A stretch of DNA of 25,189 nucleotides. Origin: JALGWN01 sp964598025 (GTDB lineage: Bacteria; Arandabacterota; Arandabacteria; Arandabacterales; Arandabacteraceae). This document shows positions 7,347 through 14,401 of the stretch, one piece after another. The first letter of the stretch is position 1, and every line of letters begins with the position of its first letter. A model generated the notes under the pieces. That model was not told the origin of the DNA. It ran no database searches and saw only the letters and a list, made by a program, of their open reading frames with translations. Position numbers and translations under genes: made by a program. The DNA lies in contig CAZRAU010000043.1 of NCBI GenBank assembly GCA_964598025.1, positions 1-25,189 on the forward strand, in the 5' to 3' direction.

Positions 7347-9407
7347 GTGAAACGCATTCTCATGATGTCGTGTGTCGCGTGCGTTGCTTGCATGGCCTTC
7401 GGTGGTCCATCCCGCTTGCCGGCCGGGGAGGAACAACCGGCGACCGAGGCCGGGCTGCGGGAGCAGATAAGCGCCCATCCCGACTCGGCCCTGCTTCATG
7501 CCCGCCTCGCCTCGGTGGACTTCGCCAAGGGCACCGTGGAGGGAAGAGCGCGTGCGATCAAGCATCTCAAGAGGGCTCTGAGGATCGACCCTTCCGACAA
7601 CAGATTCAGACTCCTCCTGGCTGAGGTCTATTTCGAAGCCACTTTCTGGACCCGAGGCGTCGAGGAGCTCAAGCAAATACTCGGGACCGCCCCGGACAAC
7701 GGCGACGCCCGCTTCCGACTTGGGCGGGCCTATCTGGAGAAGGCCCTTGAGGAATGGGACAGGACCTGGTTCGAACGAGCGCGCGCCGAGCTCTCGCTGG
7801 TTGAAGAGGGGCATCCCGCCTTTTGCAGAGCGCGCCGCAAGCTTGCCCTCTGTCTATTCGACCAAGGACGGCCCGATTCGGCGGCGGCCTTGATCGAGCG
7901 CCTGCCCGGGGACAGCCTGGACACCGATGCTCTCCTCATTCTGGGGATGGCCCTGGATGAGACCAAGGACCCGGCGGGAGCCGACAAGGCATTTGCTCTG
8001 GCCCTTGCCGGGATGGATAACACCCGGAGGGAGCGATACGTCTCTCTCGATCTCATCGGCACACCTGAAGAGATCAGGCAGATCGCAGGGTCGCGCCGCG
8101 GCGACCCGGACGCCGAGATGGACCTTCTCTGGAGGAAACGCGACCCCAATCCTGCCACGCGTTTCAATGAGAGATTCATCGAGCATGTTTCCCGGGTGGC
8201 CTTTGCCGACTTCCACTTCTCGGTGCCACGGCTCGGGAAGCCGGGAAGCAAAACCACGCGCGGCGAGGTCTTAATAAGATACGGCGAGCCTCTAGCCTGG
8301 TTCTACGATCCCTTCGGAAGCAACATCTTCACGGATGAGGCCATCATGCCTCTTTCCGCCTGGTCCGACAACGGGGCGCAGACCGGATGGGAGCGGCTCT
8401 ATGACGAGGGCAATGCCTATCGGCCGTCGTTGCAGCGGGGGGATAGATCCCGATGGGTATGGAAATACCGGGACTTCGTGCTGGACTTCGAAGACACCTT
8501 TATGAACGGTGATTACTCCTTCCCCTACGAGAGGGACTGGAGTGCTTATACGTATGCCTACCTACAGAGGGTGATACCGGAGATCTACGAATCGCAGATC
8601 AAGAAGAAGATGAGGGTCATCCTGGAGGCCCTCAACAGCCTGGATGCAGACGGGGACCCGCTTCTCCGGGTTGTCTACGCGTGCGACACAAGGGGCGTCG
8701 ACTACCAGCCGGACTATGAATGGCCGGAAGGGGAATTCGAAGTGCAGATCGCACTTCTGGACACCTCCCGTACCGATATCGCCCGCTCGACTCTGGCAAT
8801 GAGGCTCGCGGCCGATTCCAGCGCCGTGTATAGAACCGCCTACCCCATGATAGCGAGTTGTGACTTCCGTGTCCCTCCCGGCAGGGCGGTGGCCGCCGTT
8901 TCGCTTCGATCGGAATCCAACGGAGCGGTGGGTTTCTCCACCAGGCCCGTCGAAGTAAGAGAGTTCGGCAAGGGCCTCCAGGCAAGTGACATCGAACTCA
9001 GGTTCACCGAGGACGGTCCCACCAATCCTTCTCACGTCTACCTCCGGCGCGGCGCGGCCTATCTTGCTTTTGATATTTACAATCTCACCACCGATCGCGT
9101 CGGTACCGGGCGAGCTCAAGTGGCATACAGCATAACCAGGCGGCAGGAGAAGATCGGCGCGGCCAGGAGACTGACCGACTATCTCGGTTTCACGGCGCCC
9201 GGCGAGCCTGCGGCAGGGATAGCTTCGGTCGAGAGCAGTTATGAGTTGCGGTCCCCGGGGGCCCGCAAGTCGGAGATGATAGGCATAGATCTGGCGCCGC
9301 TTTCCGGAGGATACTATGACGTCGAGATCACAGTGAGGGACCTGCTGAGCGGCGAGGACACGCGTGTGAGAACCGAGCTGAGCATCGCCTCGGAGCTTCG
9401 GCCATGA
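7347..9407 (+). CDS. GWxTD-domain protein with N-terminal TPR repeats
   Basis: The product has 686 residues and is exported: KRILMMSCVACVACMAFGG is a signal sequence, possibly with lipid attachment. TPR-like helices span about residues 25-230 (ALLHARLASVDFAKG, NRFRLLLAEVYFEA, GDARFRLGRAYLEKA). A GWxTD-type domain follows: DLLWRKRDPNPATRFNERF near residue 260, then KPGSKTTRGEVLIRYGEP near 300-315, where GSKTTRG stands for the family's GWxTDRG. The C-terminal half is beta-rich. GTG 7347 is chosen because AAGGGG lies seven bases upstream; an upstream TTG at 7320 lacks such a site. The stop overlaps the next gene by 4 bp. GWxTD proteins are of unknown function and typical of FCB-type and related phyla. 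Confidence 0.85.
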   Translation: MKRILMMSCVACVACMAFGGPSRLPAGEEQPATEAGLREQISAHPDSALLHARLASVDFAKGTVEGRARAIKHLKRALRIDPSDNRFRLLLAEVYFEATFWTRGVEELKQILGTAPDNGDARFRLGRAYLEKALEEWDRTWFERARAELSLVEEGHPAFCRARRKLALCLFDQGRPDSAAALIERLPGDSLDTDALLILGMALDETKDPAGADKAFALALAGMDNTRRERYVSLDLIGTPEEIRQIAGSRRGDPDAEMDLLWRKRDPNPATRFNERFIEHVSRVAFADFHFSVPRLGKPGSKTTRGEVLIRYGEPLAWFYDPFGSNIFTDEAIMPLSAWSDNGAQTGWERLYDEGNAYRPSLQRGDRSRWVWKYRDFVLDFEDTFMNGDYSFPYERDWSAYTYAYLQRVIPEIYESQIKKKMRVILEALNSLDADGDPLLRVVYACDTRGVDYQPDYEWPEGEFEVQIALLDTSRTDIARSTLAMRLAADSSAVYRTAYPMIASCDFRVPPGRAVAAVSLRSESNGAVGFSTRPVEVREFGKGLQASDIELRFTEDGPTNPSHVYLRRGAAYLAFDIYNLTTDRVGTGRAQVAYSITRRQEKIGAARRLTDYLGFTAPGEPAAGIASVESSYELRSPGARKSEMIGIDLAPLSGGYYDVEITVRDLLSGEDTRVRTELSIASELRP

Positions 9408-10018
9408 TCAGGCCCGCCGCCCGGCCAAGCCTCCGCCTATGGCTCATGGTGTCCCTCCTTCTTCATTCCTGCCTGCTGGCGCTGCCGGGCGGGTTCATAG
9501 AAACCGTATTCCCCTCACGAACCGCACCGGTCCGGACCGCAGTTGCGGATCTGACGCCGGACTTCGAGGACATTGCCATGGGTGTGATCGCAATGTCCGA
9601 GGAGCCGGCCGTTGAGCCTCCGGAGAGGTGGGAGCCGGAGCAAGCGGCTGCGACGGTGTCTGTGGAGCCACATCAGCCGTCCATGCCGGGTACAGGTTCC
9701 CTGGAGCCCGGCGGCTACGGTGATTCGGACTCACATGCGGACAACCGCTTCTTCCCCCCGATTCCGCGTCTCATAGTCCCTCCCGCCCTCGACGATCTCG
9801 ACATTTCGACTCTAAGCATCAACATAAGAATCCTGGTCGGGACCGACGGACGGCCCATGGAGATAGAGCTTCCGGAGACCCTGGTGGACCTGGAGCTGAG
9901 AAGGAGGCTCATGACCAGCGCCGGCCGCTTCAGATTTGAACCGGCGCGAAAGGGAGACCTACCCGTTACATCATGGGTGAGTCTCCCTCTACAACTCGAG
10001 GCATCGCCTGCCCGATAG
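9404..10018 (+). CDS. TonB-like protein with N-terminal anchor and TonB-C-like domain
   Basis: The product has 204 residues. A single transmembrane segment lies at about residues 12-30 (LWLMVSLLLHSCLLALPGGF), followed by a Pro- and Glu-rich linker to about residue 125 (EEPAVEPPERWEPEQ), then a domain resembling the TonB C-terminus: INIRILVGTDGRPMEIELPE, LRRRLMTSAGRFRFEPARKGDLPVTSWVSLPLQ. This is TonB-like layout, though the C-terminal domain is divergent. The ATG overlaps the GWxTD stop as ATGA, so the two proteins are probably made together and may act in the same envelope complex. Confidence 0.75.
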   Translation: MIRPAARPSLRLWLMVSLLLHSCLLALPGGFIETVFPSRTAPVRTAVADLTPDFEDIAMGVIAMSEEPAVEPPERWEPEQAAATVSVEPHQPSMPGTGSLEPGGYGDSDSHADNRFFPPIPRLIVPPALDDLDISTLSINIRILVGTDGRPMEIELPETLVDLELRRRLMTSAGRFRFEPARKGDLPVTSWVSLPLQLEASPAR

Positions 10019-10019
10019 G

Positions 10020-10361
10020 TTATTCTTCAATATCCATCTCGTGTTCTGCGGCGTCTATTATCTCGCGAGCGCGGTCTTCGTCCTCCTCGCCCACCCGCAC
10101 GATTATGTCGCCATCCAAATCGACCGCCTCGGAGGTGCCATCGACATCCGCTCCCGAAACCTGGAACGCCGGTATGCCTTCGGATTCCAGCAGGCTGATC
10201 ACGCGGTCAGCCTGTCTCTGGTCGTTGCAGCCATAAACCGTGACCAGCGGCTCCCCGGAGACCGGGTTGACGTCGACATTGGCGTCACCCTGCACCTCTT
10301 CATCGCAGTAGGGGCAAACGTCTCCCCGCAGCTTACGCCCGCAGGTCGGACACTCGTTCAT
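10020..10361 (-). CDS. Zinc-ribbon plus DUF2007 protein
   Basis: The product has 113 residues. An N-terminal four-Cys ribbon (Cys4, 7, 16, 19 in CPTCGRKLRGDVCPYC) is followed from about residue 38 by a DUF2007-type domain (VTVYGCNDQRQADRVISLLESEGIPAFQVSG, then DIIVRVGEEDEDRAREII), a small ferredoxin-like fold often called a putative signal-transducing protein. AAGGAG lies seven bases before the ATG, only 48 bp after dnaK on the same strand, so it is probably cotranscribed with dnaK. Its 3' end lies 1 bp from the convergent TonB-like gene. The molecular role is not known. Confidence 0.85.
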   Translation of the reverse strand: MNECPTCGRKLRGDVCPYCDEEVQGDANVDVNPVSGEPLVTVYGCNDQRQADRVISLLESEGIPAFQVSGADVDGTSEAVDLDGDIIVRVGEEDEDRAREIIDAAEHEMDIEE

Positions 10362-10409
10362 GTCAGCACTCCTTGTCGTCCCATGACATTCTGCGACGAA
10401 ATCCCGCCT

Positions 10410-12335
10410 CTAGTCAACCACTTCGTAGTCGGCGTCTACAGCCTCATCACCGCTCTCGCCGGGTTTCTCATGAGCAGATCCGCCCCCTGCCGGACCGGAT
10501 GCCCCGGCACCGCCGGCGCCGCTGCCGGCCCCGGCCGAAGCTTTCTCATACATGGTCTTGGCTGCGTCGCCCCAGACGCTTATCAAAGCCTCAGTAGCGG
10601 ACTTGATCTCATTCACATCCGAGCCCTTCAACGCTTCCTTAACGCGCCCGATCCCGGCCTCGACCTTACTCCGGTCGTCGGCGGACAGCTTGTCGCCCAT
10701 CTCTTTGAGATTCTTCTCGGTCTCGTAGGCAAGCTGGTCCGCCTTGTTCCTCACTTCCGCCTCCTCCCGTCTCAGCTTGTCCTCGGCTGTGTGAGTCTGA
10801 GCGTCCTTGACCATCTTCTTGATCTCTTCCTCACCGAGCCCGCTTGAAGCTTCAATGCGAATGGACTGAGCCTTGCCGGTCGCCATATCCTTGGCGGACA
10901 CATTGAGGATGCCGTTAGCGTCGATGTCAAAGGCAACTTCGATCTGCGGCACGCCTCTGGGCGCCGGCGGAATCCCCGTGAGCTGGAACCTGCCGATGGT
11001 CTTGTTATCGCGAGCCATCTCCCTCTCGCCTTGAAGCACATGGACATCGACCTGCGTCTGGGTGTCGTCGGCCGTCGTAAAGATCTCGGACTTCTTCGTC
11101 GGTATGGTGGTATTGCGTTCTATCAGCCTGGTGAACACACCGCCCTTGGTCTCGATTCCCAGGGAAAGCGGTGTCACATCCAACAGCAAAACGTCTCTGA
11201 CCTCACCACCCAGAACACCACCCTGGATCGCCGCACCCACAGCCACCACCTCATCGGGATTCACACCCTTGTGGGGGTCCCTTCCAAAGGTCGTCTTCAC
11301 CACTTCCTGGACCTTGGGCATCCTGGTCTGCCCTCCGACCAGAATCACCTCATCGATTTCGGAAGCACTGAGCCCGGCATCCTTCAAAGCCTGTTCACAG
11401 GGCCCGACCGTTCGCTGAACCAGCTGATCAACCAGCTGCTCGAGCTTCGACCGGGTCAGAGTGATATTGAGATGCTTGGGCCCGGCGGCGTCGGCGGTTA
11501 TGAACGGCAGATTGATCGCGGTCTCCTGGGCCGATGACAGCTCACACTTGGCTCTCTCAGCCGCCTCCTTCAGGCGCTGGAGGGCCATGGCATCCTTCCT
11601 GAGATCAATGCCCTGATCCTTCTTGAACTCATCCGCCAACCAGTCGATAACCCGCTGATCGAAGTCATCTCCGCCGAGATGGGTATCCCCATTGGTCGCC
11701 TTGACTTCGAAGACACCGTCACCGATCTCCAGAATGGAGATGTCGAATGTACCACCGCCCAGATCGAAGACCGCGATCTTCTCGTCTTTCTTCTTGTCAA
11801 GACCGTACGCCAGAGAAGCGGCCGTGGGCTCGTTTATGATCCGCTTCACATTGAGTCCCGCGATCCTGCCGGCATCCTTGGTCGCCTGTCTCTGGCTGTC
11901 ATTGAAATAGGCAGGCACCGTCACGACTGCATCGGTGACCTTCTCACCCAAGTAGTCCTCAGCTGTCTGCTTCATCTTCTGAAGCACCATCGCCGAGATC
12001 TCCGGCGGGGAGTACTCCTTGCCGGCCGCTTTGACCCTCGCATCCCCGTTCGGACCTCTGACTACCTCGAAAGGCACTTCACCCATCTCCGACTGGACTT
12101 CATCATACTTACGCCCCATGAAGCGCTTGATCGAATAGACCGTGTTGGTGGGGTTCGTTATGGCCTGCCGCTTGGCCGTCAGCCCCACCAGCCGCTCGCC
12201 GCCCTTCGTGAAAGCCACCACCGAGGGTGTTACCCGCGCACCCTCCTGATTCGTGATGACTACCGGTTCTCCGCCTTCCATCACGGCCACGCAGGAATTT
12301 GTAGTCCCCAAGTCGATTCCTATGATCTTACCCAT
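10410..12335 (-). CDS. dnaK: Chaperone DnaK (Hsp70)
   Basis: DnaK is an ATP-driven folding chaperone of 641 residues. The nucleotide-binding domain begins GKIIGIDLGTTNSCVAVMEGG and contains YFNDSQRQATKDAGRIAGL, IINEPTAASLAYGLDK, FDLGGGTFDISILEI and ILVGGQTRMPKVQ. The linker and substrate-binding domain (DVTPLSLGIETKGGVFTRLI, NTTIPTKKSE) and a helical lid end in a Gly/Ala-rich tail with the terminal acidic ADYEVVD. AAGGGGAG precedes the ATG. There is no grpE or dnaJ beside it; a DUF2007 gene follows instead. The leader contains a 7-bp hairpin, and no CIRCE element is seen. Confidence 0.98.
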   Translation of the reverse strand: MGKIIGIDLGTTNSCVAVMEGGEPVVITNQEGARVTPSVVAFTKGGERLVGLTAKRQAITNPTNTVYSIKRFMGRKYDEVQSEMGEVPFEVVRGPNGDARVKAAGKEYSPPEISAMVLQKMKQTAEDYLGEKVTDAVVTVPAYFNDSQRQATKDAGRIAGLNVKRIINEPTAASLAYGLDKKKDEKIAVFDLGGGTFDISILEIGDGVFEVKATNGDTHLGGDDFDQRVIDWLADEFKKDQGIDLRKDAMALQRLKEAAERAKCELSSAQETAINLPFITADAAGPKHLNITLTRSKLEQLVDQLVQRTVGPCEQALKDAGLSASEIDEVILVGGQTRMPKVQEVVKTTFGRDPHKGVNPDEVVAVGAAIQGGVLGGEVRDVLLLDVTPLSLGIETKGGVFTRLIERNTTIPTKKSEIFTTADDTQTQVDVHVLQGEREMARDNKTIGRFQLTGIPPAPRGVPQIEVAFDIDANGILNVSAKDMATGKAQSIRIEASSGLGEEEIKKMVKDAQTHTAEDKLRREEAEVRNKADQLAYETEKNLKEMGDKLSADDRSKVEAGIGRVKEALKGSDVNEIKSATEALISVWGDAAKTMYEKASAGAGSGAGGAGASGPAGGGSAHEKPGESGDEAVDADYEVVD

Positions 12336-12355
12336 CTATATCTCCCCTTTCAGCA

Positions 12356-12373
12356 AGGGCATCCACATGCCCT
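12356..12373 (-). promoter_or_regulatory. Hairpin in the dnaK leader
   Basis: AGGGCAT-CCAC-ATGCCCT is a perfect 7-bp inverted repeat with a 4-base loop. It lies 20-38 bases upstream of the dnaK ATG, just before the ribosome-binding site. It may be an operator or an mRNA structure. It does not match the CIRCE sequence. Confidence 0.5.
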
Positions 12374-12426
12374 GAACAGCCCAAACCGCTTGCTCGTATA
12401 CTATTCGCCTAGAGGCACCTGCAAGT

Positions 12427-12455
12427 GATATGCCACAGGGCAAGACTGGTTCAAG
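12427..12455 (-). promoter_or_regulatory. Possible heat-shock sigma-type promoter of dnaK
   Basis: On the minus strand CTTGAA (12450-12455) is followed after 14 bases by TGGCATATC (12427-12435). This resembles the sigma32 consensus CTTGAA / CCCCATNTA in its -35 half and in the CATAT part of the -10. The CCC of the -10 is missing. Placement about 95 bp upstream of dnaK is suitable. The call is weak. Confidence 0.3.
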
Positions 12456-12597
12456 TTATCCTTTAACCTCTGCTGTTTCAATGGATTAGGCCGTGCCACA
12501 CCATCGCGGCCCGGCCACAGCGCATGATCCACATATGCCAATATGGCAGCCGTGGCAGGCAGGAGAGACCCGGCGACGCCACAAGGGCATACGCCAA

Positions 12598-12657
12598 TGG
12601 GGTCGGATCTTCAAGTCTGAATCCTCACGGGAATTCAGGCTTCAAGATCCGACCCCA
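12598..12657. repeat. 60-nt near-perfect palindrome resembling a REP element
   Basis: The left arm TGGGGTCGGATCTT (12598-12611) pairs exactly with AAGATCCGACCCCA (12644-12657), giving 14 bp. After one C-C mismatch the stem continues for ten more pairs with one G-T, then one mismatch and a small loop near 12627. No T-run follows on either strand. The GGGGTCGGATCTT arm resembles hairpin repeats that I associate with REP-associated IS200-like transposases; no transposase is in the window. It is the only copy here. Confidence 0.75.
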
Positions 12658-12724
12658 AGCCGACTTCTTTCGACTGAGAGACGAGGCACGCCGGACGGCT
12701 GTTCTCTACCGGTCGGGAACCTGG

Positions 12725-13114
12725 CTACTTGGGCATCCCCACATATCTCACAAAAGGATAGCAAGGTAGAATCGTGAATTCGATATCCAGATCGTCGCGA
12801 AGCGCGCGGGCTCTCTCTATACAGTCAAACGGGATAGCCAAATAGGCGGTACCACGACCCGCCGACAGAATGCCGAGCTGCTCCTGGGTCTCAGGAAGGT
12901 CTATGGTGGACTCGGTTTCCACCTCTATAAGACGCAGGTCCTCGCCACGCCGAGCTTCGATATCGGGCGTAAAACCGCCCACCGGGGCGGGTTTCTTGCG
13001 CAACCCCCCTACATGGTCCGCGTTGACTGCAAAACCTTCCTTTTCGAGGGAATCCACAAGCACATTGATCATCAGATAATGCAGGGATTCCTCCTGGTGA
13101 CCCCGTTCTGCCAT
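12725..13114 (-). CDS. Small conserved-type protein with possible PD-(D/E)xK-like core
   Basis: I do not recognise a named family. The 129-residue product has an N-terminal helix (ESLHYLMINVLVDSLEKEG), then GGFTPDIEARR (Asp51), a short turn and RLIEVETEST (Glu64, Glu66), and later AYLAIPFDCIERARAL. The order helix, PD, then E-x-E on a beta strand resembles the core of restriction-endonuclease-like folds, but the usual lysine is absent: E-V-E stands where (D/E)-x-K is expected. A nuclease function is therefore unproven. It lies 27 bp downstream of the AAA+-like gene on the same strand and is probably in its operon. Its ATG has only a distant GGAGGAG. Confidence 0.65.
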   Translation of the reverse strand: MAERGHQEESLHYLMINVLVDSLEKEGFAVNADHVGGLRKKPAPVGGFTPDIEARRGEDLRLIEVETESTIDLPETQEQLGILSAGRGTAYLAIPFDCIERARALRDDLDIEFTILPCYPFVRYVGMPK

Positions 13115-13141
13115 ATGCTGAGCTTGCCGACTCCTCCCGCT

Positions 13142-13894
13142 TCAGACGACGGTTTCAGAGAGGACGCCTTCCAGAAGGTCACTATCCAGGAGCTGACCTT
13201 CATCGGCGAGAACCACCGCACGGTTCATGACATTCTTCAGTTCGTGGATGTTGCCCTCCCACGCATGACGCGTGAGAAAAGACTGGGCATCATCACTCAG
13301 CCCCCCGGTATCTTTGCTCTCACGGTGGGAGTATAAATCCACGAAGTACTTGGCCAGAGTGACAATGTCATTCCCCCGCTGGCGGAGCGGGGGAACGTCT
13401 ACGGTTATCACAGAGGCACGCAAGTAAAGCTGACTCAAGAACCTGCCCTTGAGAGCCTCCCGCCGAAGATCCCGATGGCTTGAGAAGATCAGTCGGTTCG
13501 AAACCCATCCGGAACCGTTCGCGTTTCTCGTGCGGCTTTCTCTCCCGTCGAGATAAGCCAGAAGCCTCCGCTGGCCTACGGGGCCGAGCAGGTCGATTCC
13601 TTTCATGTAGGCAGTCCCGCACTCTGACTCCAGACCTTCCAGTTTCCTGATCAGATCACCAACACCTTGGTCGTCAGGCGTGCAGAAGAGACTATGAAAG
13701 GCACCGGCGGAGAAAGGCGAACTCTCGTGCATTCTCTCGGCGAGAAAAGCCTTTCCAACACCGCTTTCACCGACCAGGAGCACATTGGCCCTGCAAGCCG
13801 CTGCCTGAAGTATCAATCGGACTACCGGCTTCATCGCCGGGTCTTCACTTATCGACACCACAATCTCTGTCCCCCCTCTCACCAACGCCGGCAT
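13142..13894 (-). CDS. Stand-alone sigma54-activator-like AAA+ protein, probably ATPase-defective
   Basis: The 250-residue product matches only the central domain of bacterial enhancer-binding proteins. Walker A is intact (VGESGVGK, residues 42-48), and VSNRLIFSSHRDLRREALKGRF, VDVPPLRQRGNDI and HAWEGNIHELKNVMNRAVVLAD follow the family order. Key parts are missing. The GAFTGA loop region is about 15 residues shorter and carries no such motif. Walker B, normally GTLFLDEI, reads GTAYMKGI, so both acidic residues are gone. One of two arginine-finger positions is Leu (RFLSQLYLR). There is no receiver, GAF or HTH. ATG follows AGGGG by five bases. A non-hydrolysing partner or antagonist of the large kinase-regulator is my inference. 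Confidence 0.8.
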   Translation of the reverse strand: MPALVRGGTEIVVSISEDPAMKPVVRLILQAAACRANVLLVGESGVGKAFLAERMHESSPFSAGAFHSLFCTPDDQGVGDLIRKLEGLESECGTAYMKGIDLLGPVGQRRLLAYLDGRESRTRNANGSGWVSNRLIFSSHRDLRREALKGRFLSQLYLRASVITVDVPPLRQRGNDIVTLAKYFVDLYSHRESKDTGGLSDDAQSFLTRHAWEGNIHELKNVMNRAVVLADEGQLLDSDLLEGVLSETVV

Positions 13895-13926
13895 CTCAGC
13901 CCCTGGGCTCAGATCAAATCTTACTG

Positions 13927-14154
13927 TCAGAGCGCCAACTGGAATGCCATGGCCATCAGGATCATCCAGAAATCGCCGAGCATGCCGGCCGTTGGTTCAA
14001 GGGATCTGCAGCCGGGCGGAAGGTCTACCGGATCGCCCGGAAGGCTTGGTGGATCATCGCCGTCAGCACAGCACGGCGCCATCATACCGGCCCACGTTAT
14101 CAAGAAGAGCGCAAGAGCTGCCCACACCAGAATCTGCTTGTTCAACTTGGCCAT
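13927..14154 (-). CDS. Small Cys-containing secreted or membrane peptide (75 aa)
   Basis: I do not recognise a family. Lys-rich N-terminus, then hydrophobic ILVWAALALFLITWAGMMAP, then CCADGDD, a Pro/Asp/Gly-rich middle (SLPGDPVDLPPGC), and a second hydrophobic run at the C-terminus (DFWMILMAMAFQLAL). It could be a signal-peptide-bearing peptide or a two-helix hairpin with three Cys between the helices. The ATG at 14154 follows GGGAG by six bases, which is better than the upstream in-frame codon at 14172. It is the first gene after the sigma54-type promoter, 32 bp before the AAA+-like gene. Confidence 0.65.
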   Translation of the reverse strand: MAKLNKQILVWAALALFLITWAGMMAPCCADGDDPPSLPGDPVDLPPGCRSLEPTAGMLGDFWMILMAMAFQLAL

Positions 14155-14204
14155 CTTTCTCTCCCTTCGCACCTGCCCATCACCGATCGCTGTCCGTTGC
14201 TATT

Positions 14205-14221
14205 TGCAAGCCGTGTTCCAA
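14205..14221 (-). promoter_or_regulatory. Sigma54 (-24/-12) promoter
   Basis: The minus strand reads TTGGAACACGGCTTGCA against the consensus YTGGCACGNNNNTTGCW. Only the C and G of GCACG differ (A in both). The GG and GC dinucleotides are separated by exactly ten bases, as required. Transcription would begin near 14194, giving a 40-base leader before the ATG at 14154. Confidence 0.7.
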
Positions 14222-14243
14222 CTTCACGTATTTGACATGGGCT

Positions 14244-14273
14244 TAACTCATTGTCATAGAATAAGTTAATATG
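14244..14273. repeat. AT-rich repeat A
   Basis: This 30-bp AT-rich segment matches 14402-14431 at 19 of 30 positions without gaps, and better if one base is shifted in the middle. Both copies begin TAACT, contain TTG and end in GTT-(A/G)-ATATG. It lies at about -50 to -79 relative to the predicted sigma54 start, a position often used by DNA-bending proteins. Confidence 0.5.
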
Positions 14274-14309
14274 ATACCCGTGACGAAGGCAGCCGTATGA
14301 TAGACTCCA

Positions 14310-14329
14310 TATCGTACATTCGTACGATA
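14310..14329. promoter_or_regulatory. Palindromic operator O1
   Basis: TATCGTAC-ATTC-GTACGATA is a perfect 8-bp inverted repeat with a 4-bp centre. Its midpoint is about 125 bp upstream of the predicted sigma54 transcription start, within the usual range for enhancer-binding-protein sites. Confidence 0.7.
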
Positions 14330-14401
14330 CAGCCCATGTTTGGTGGGGCTCAAACTGTCCGATACTGCATAGATGTGTCTGGGTGAGTGGGTCCGTAGCC
14401 G

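Larger units (their letters stand above)
12336..12724. other. Intergenic region upstream of dnaK
   Basis: About 390 bp without a supported gene. It holds the dnaK leader hairpin (12356-12373), a possible heat-shock-type promoter (12427-12455) and the large REP-like palindrome (12598-12657). Two short open frames at 12493-12777 on the plus strand run through the palindrome and have no ribosome-binding site or recognisable similarity. Confidence 0.7.

Noticed and set aside
12336..12480. CIRCE element upstream of dnaK
   Set aside because: No TTAGCACTC-N9-GAGTGCTAA-like repeat is present. The inverted repeat seen there has a different sequence and a 4-base loop.
12598..12657. Reading the long palindrome as an intrinsic terminator
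   Set aside because: No run of T follows the stem on either strand, and the stem is much longer than usual terminators.
12493..12777. Short plus-strand open frames between the small nuclease-like gene and dnaK
   Set aside because: They run through the 60-nt palindrome, lack a ribosome-binding site and resemble nothing known.
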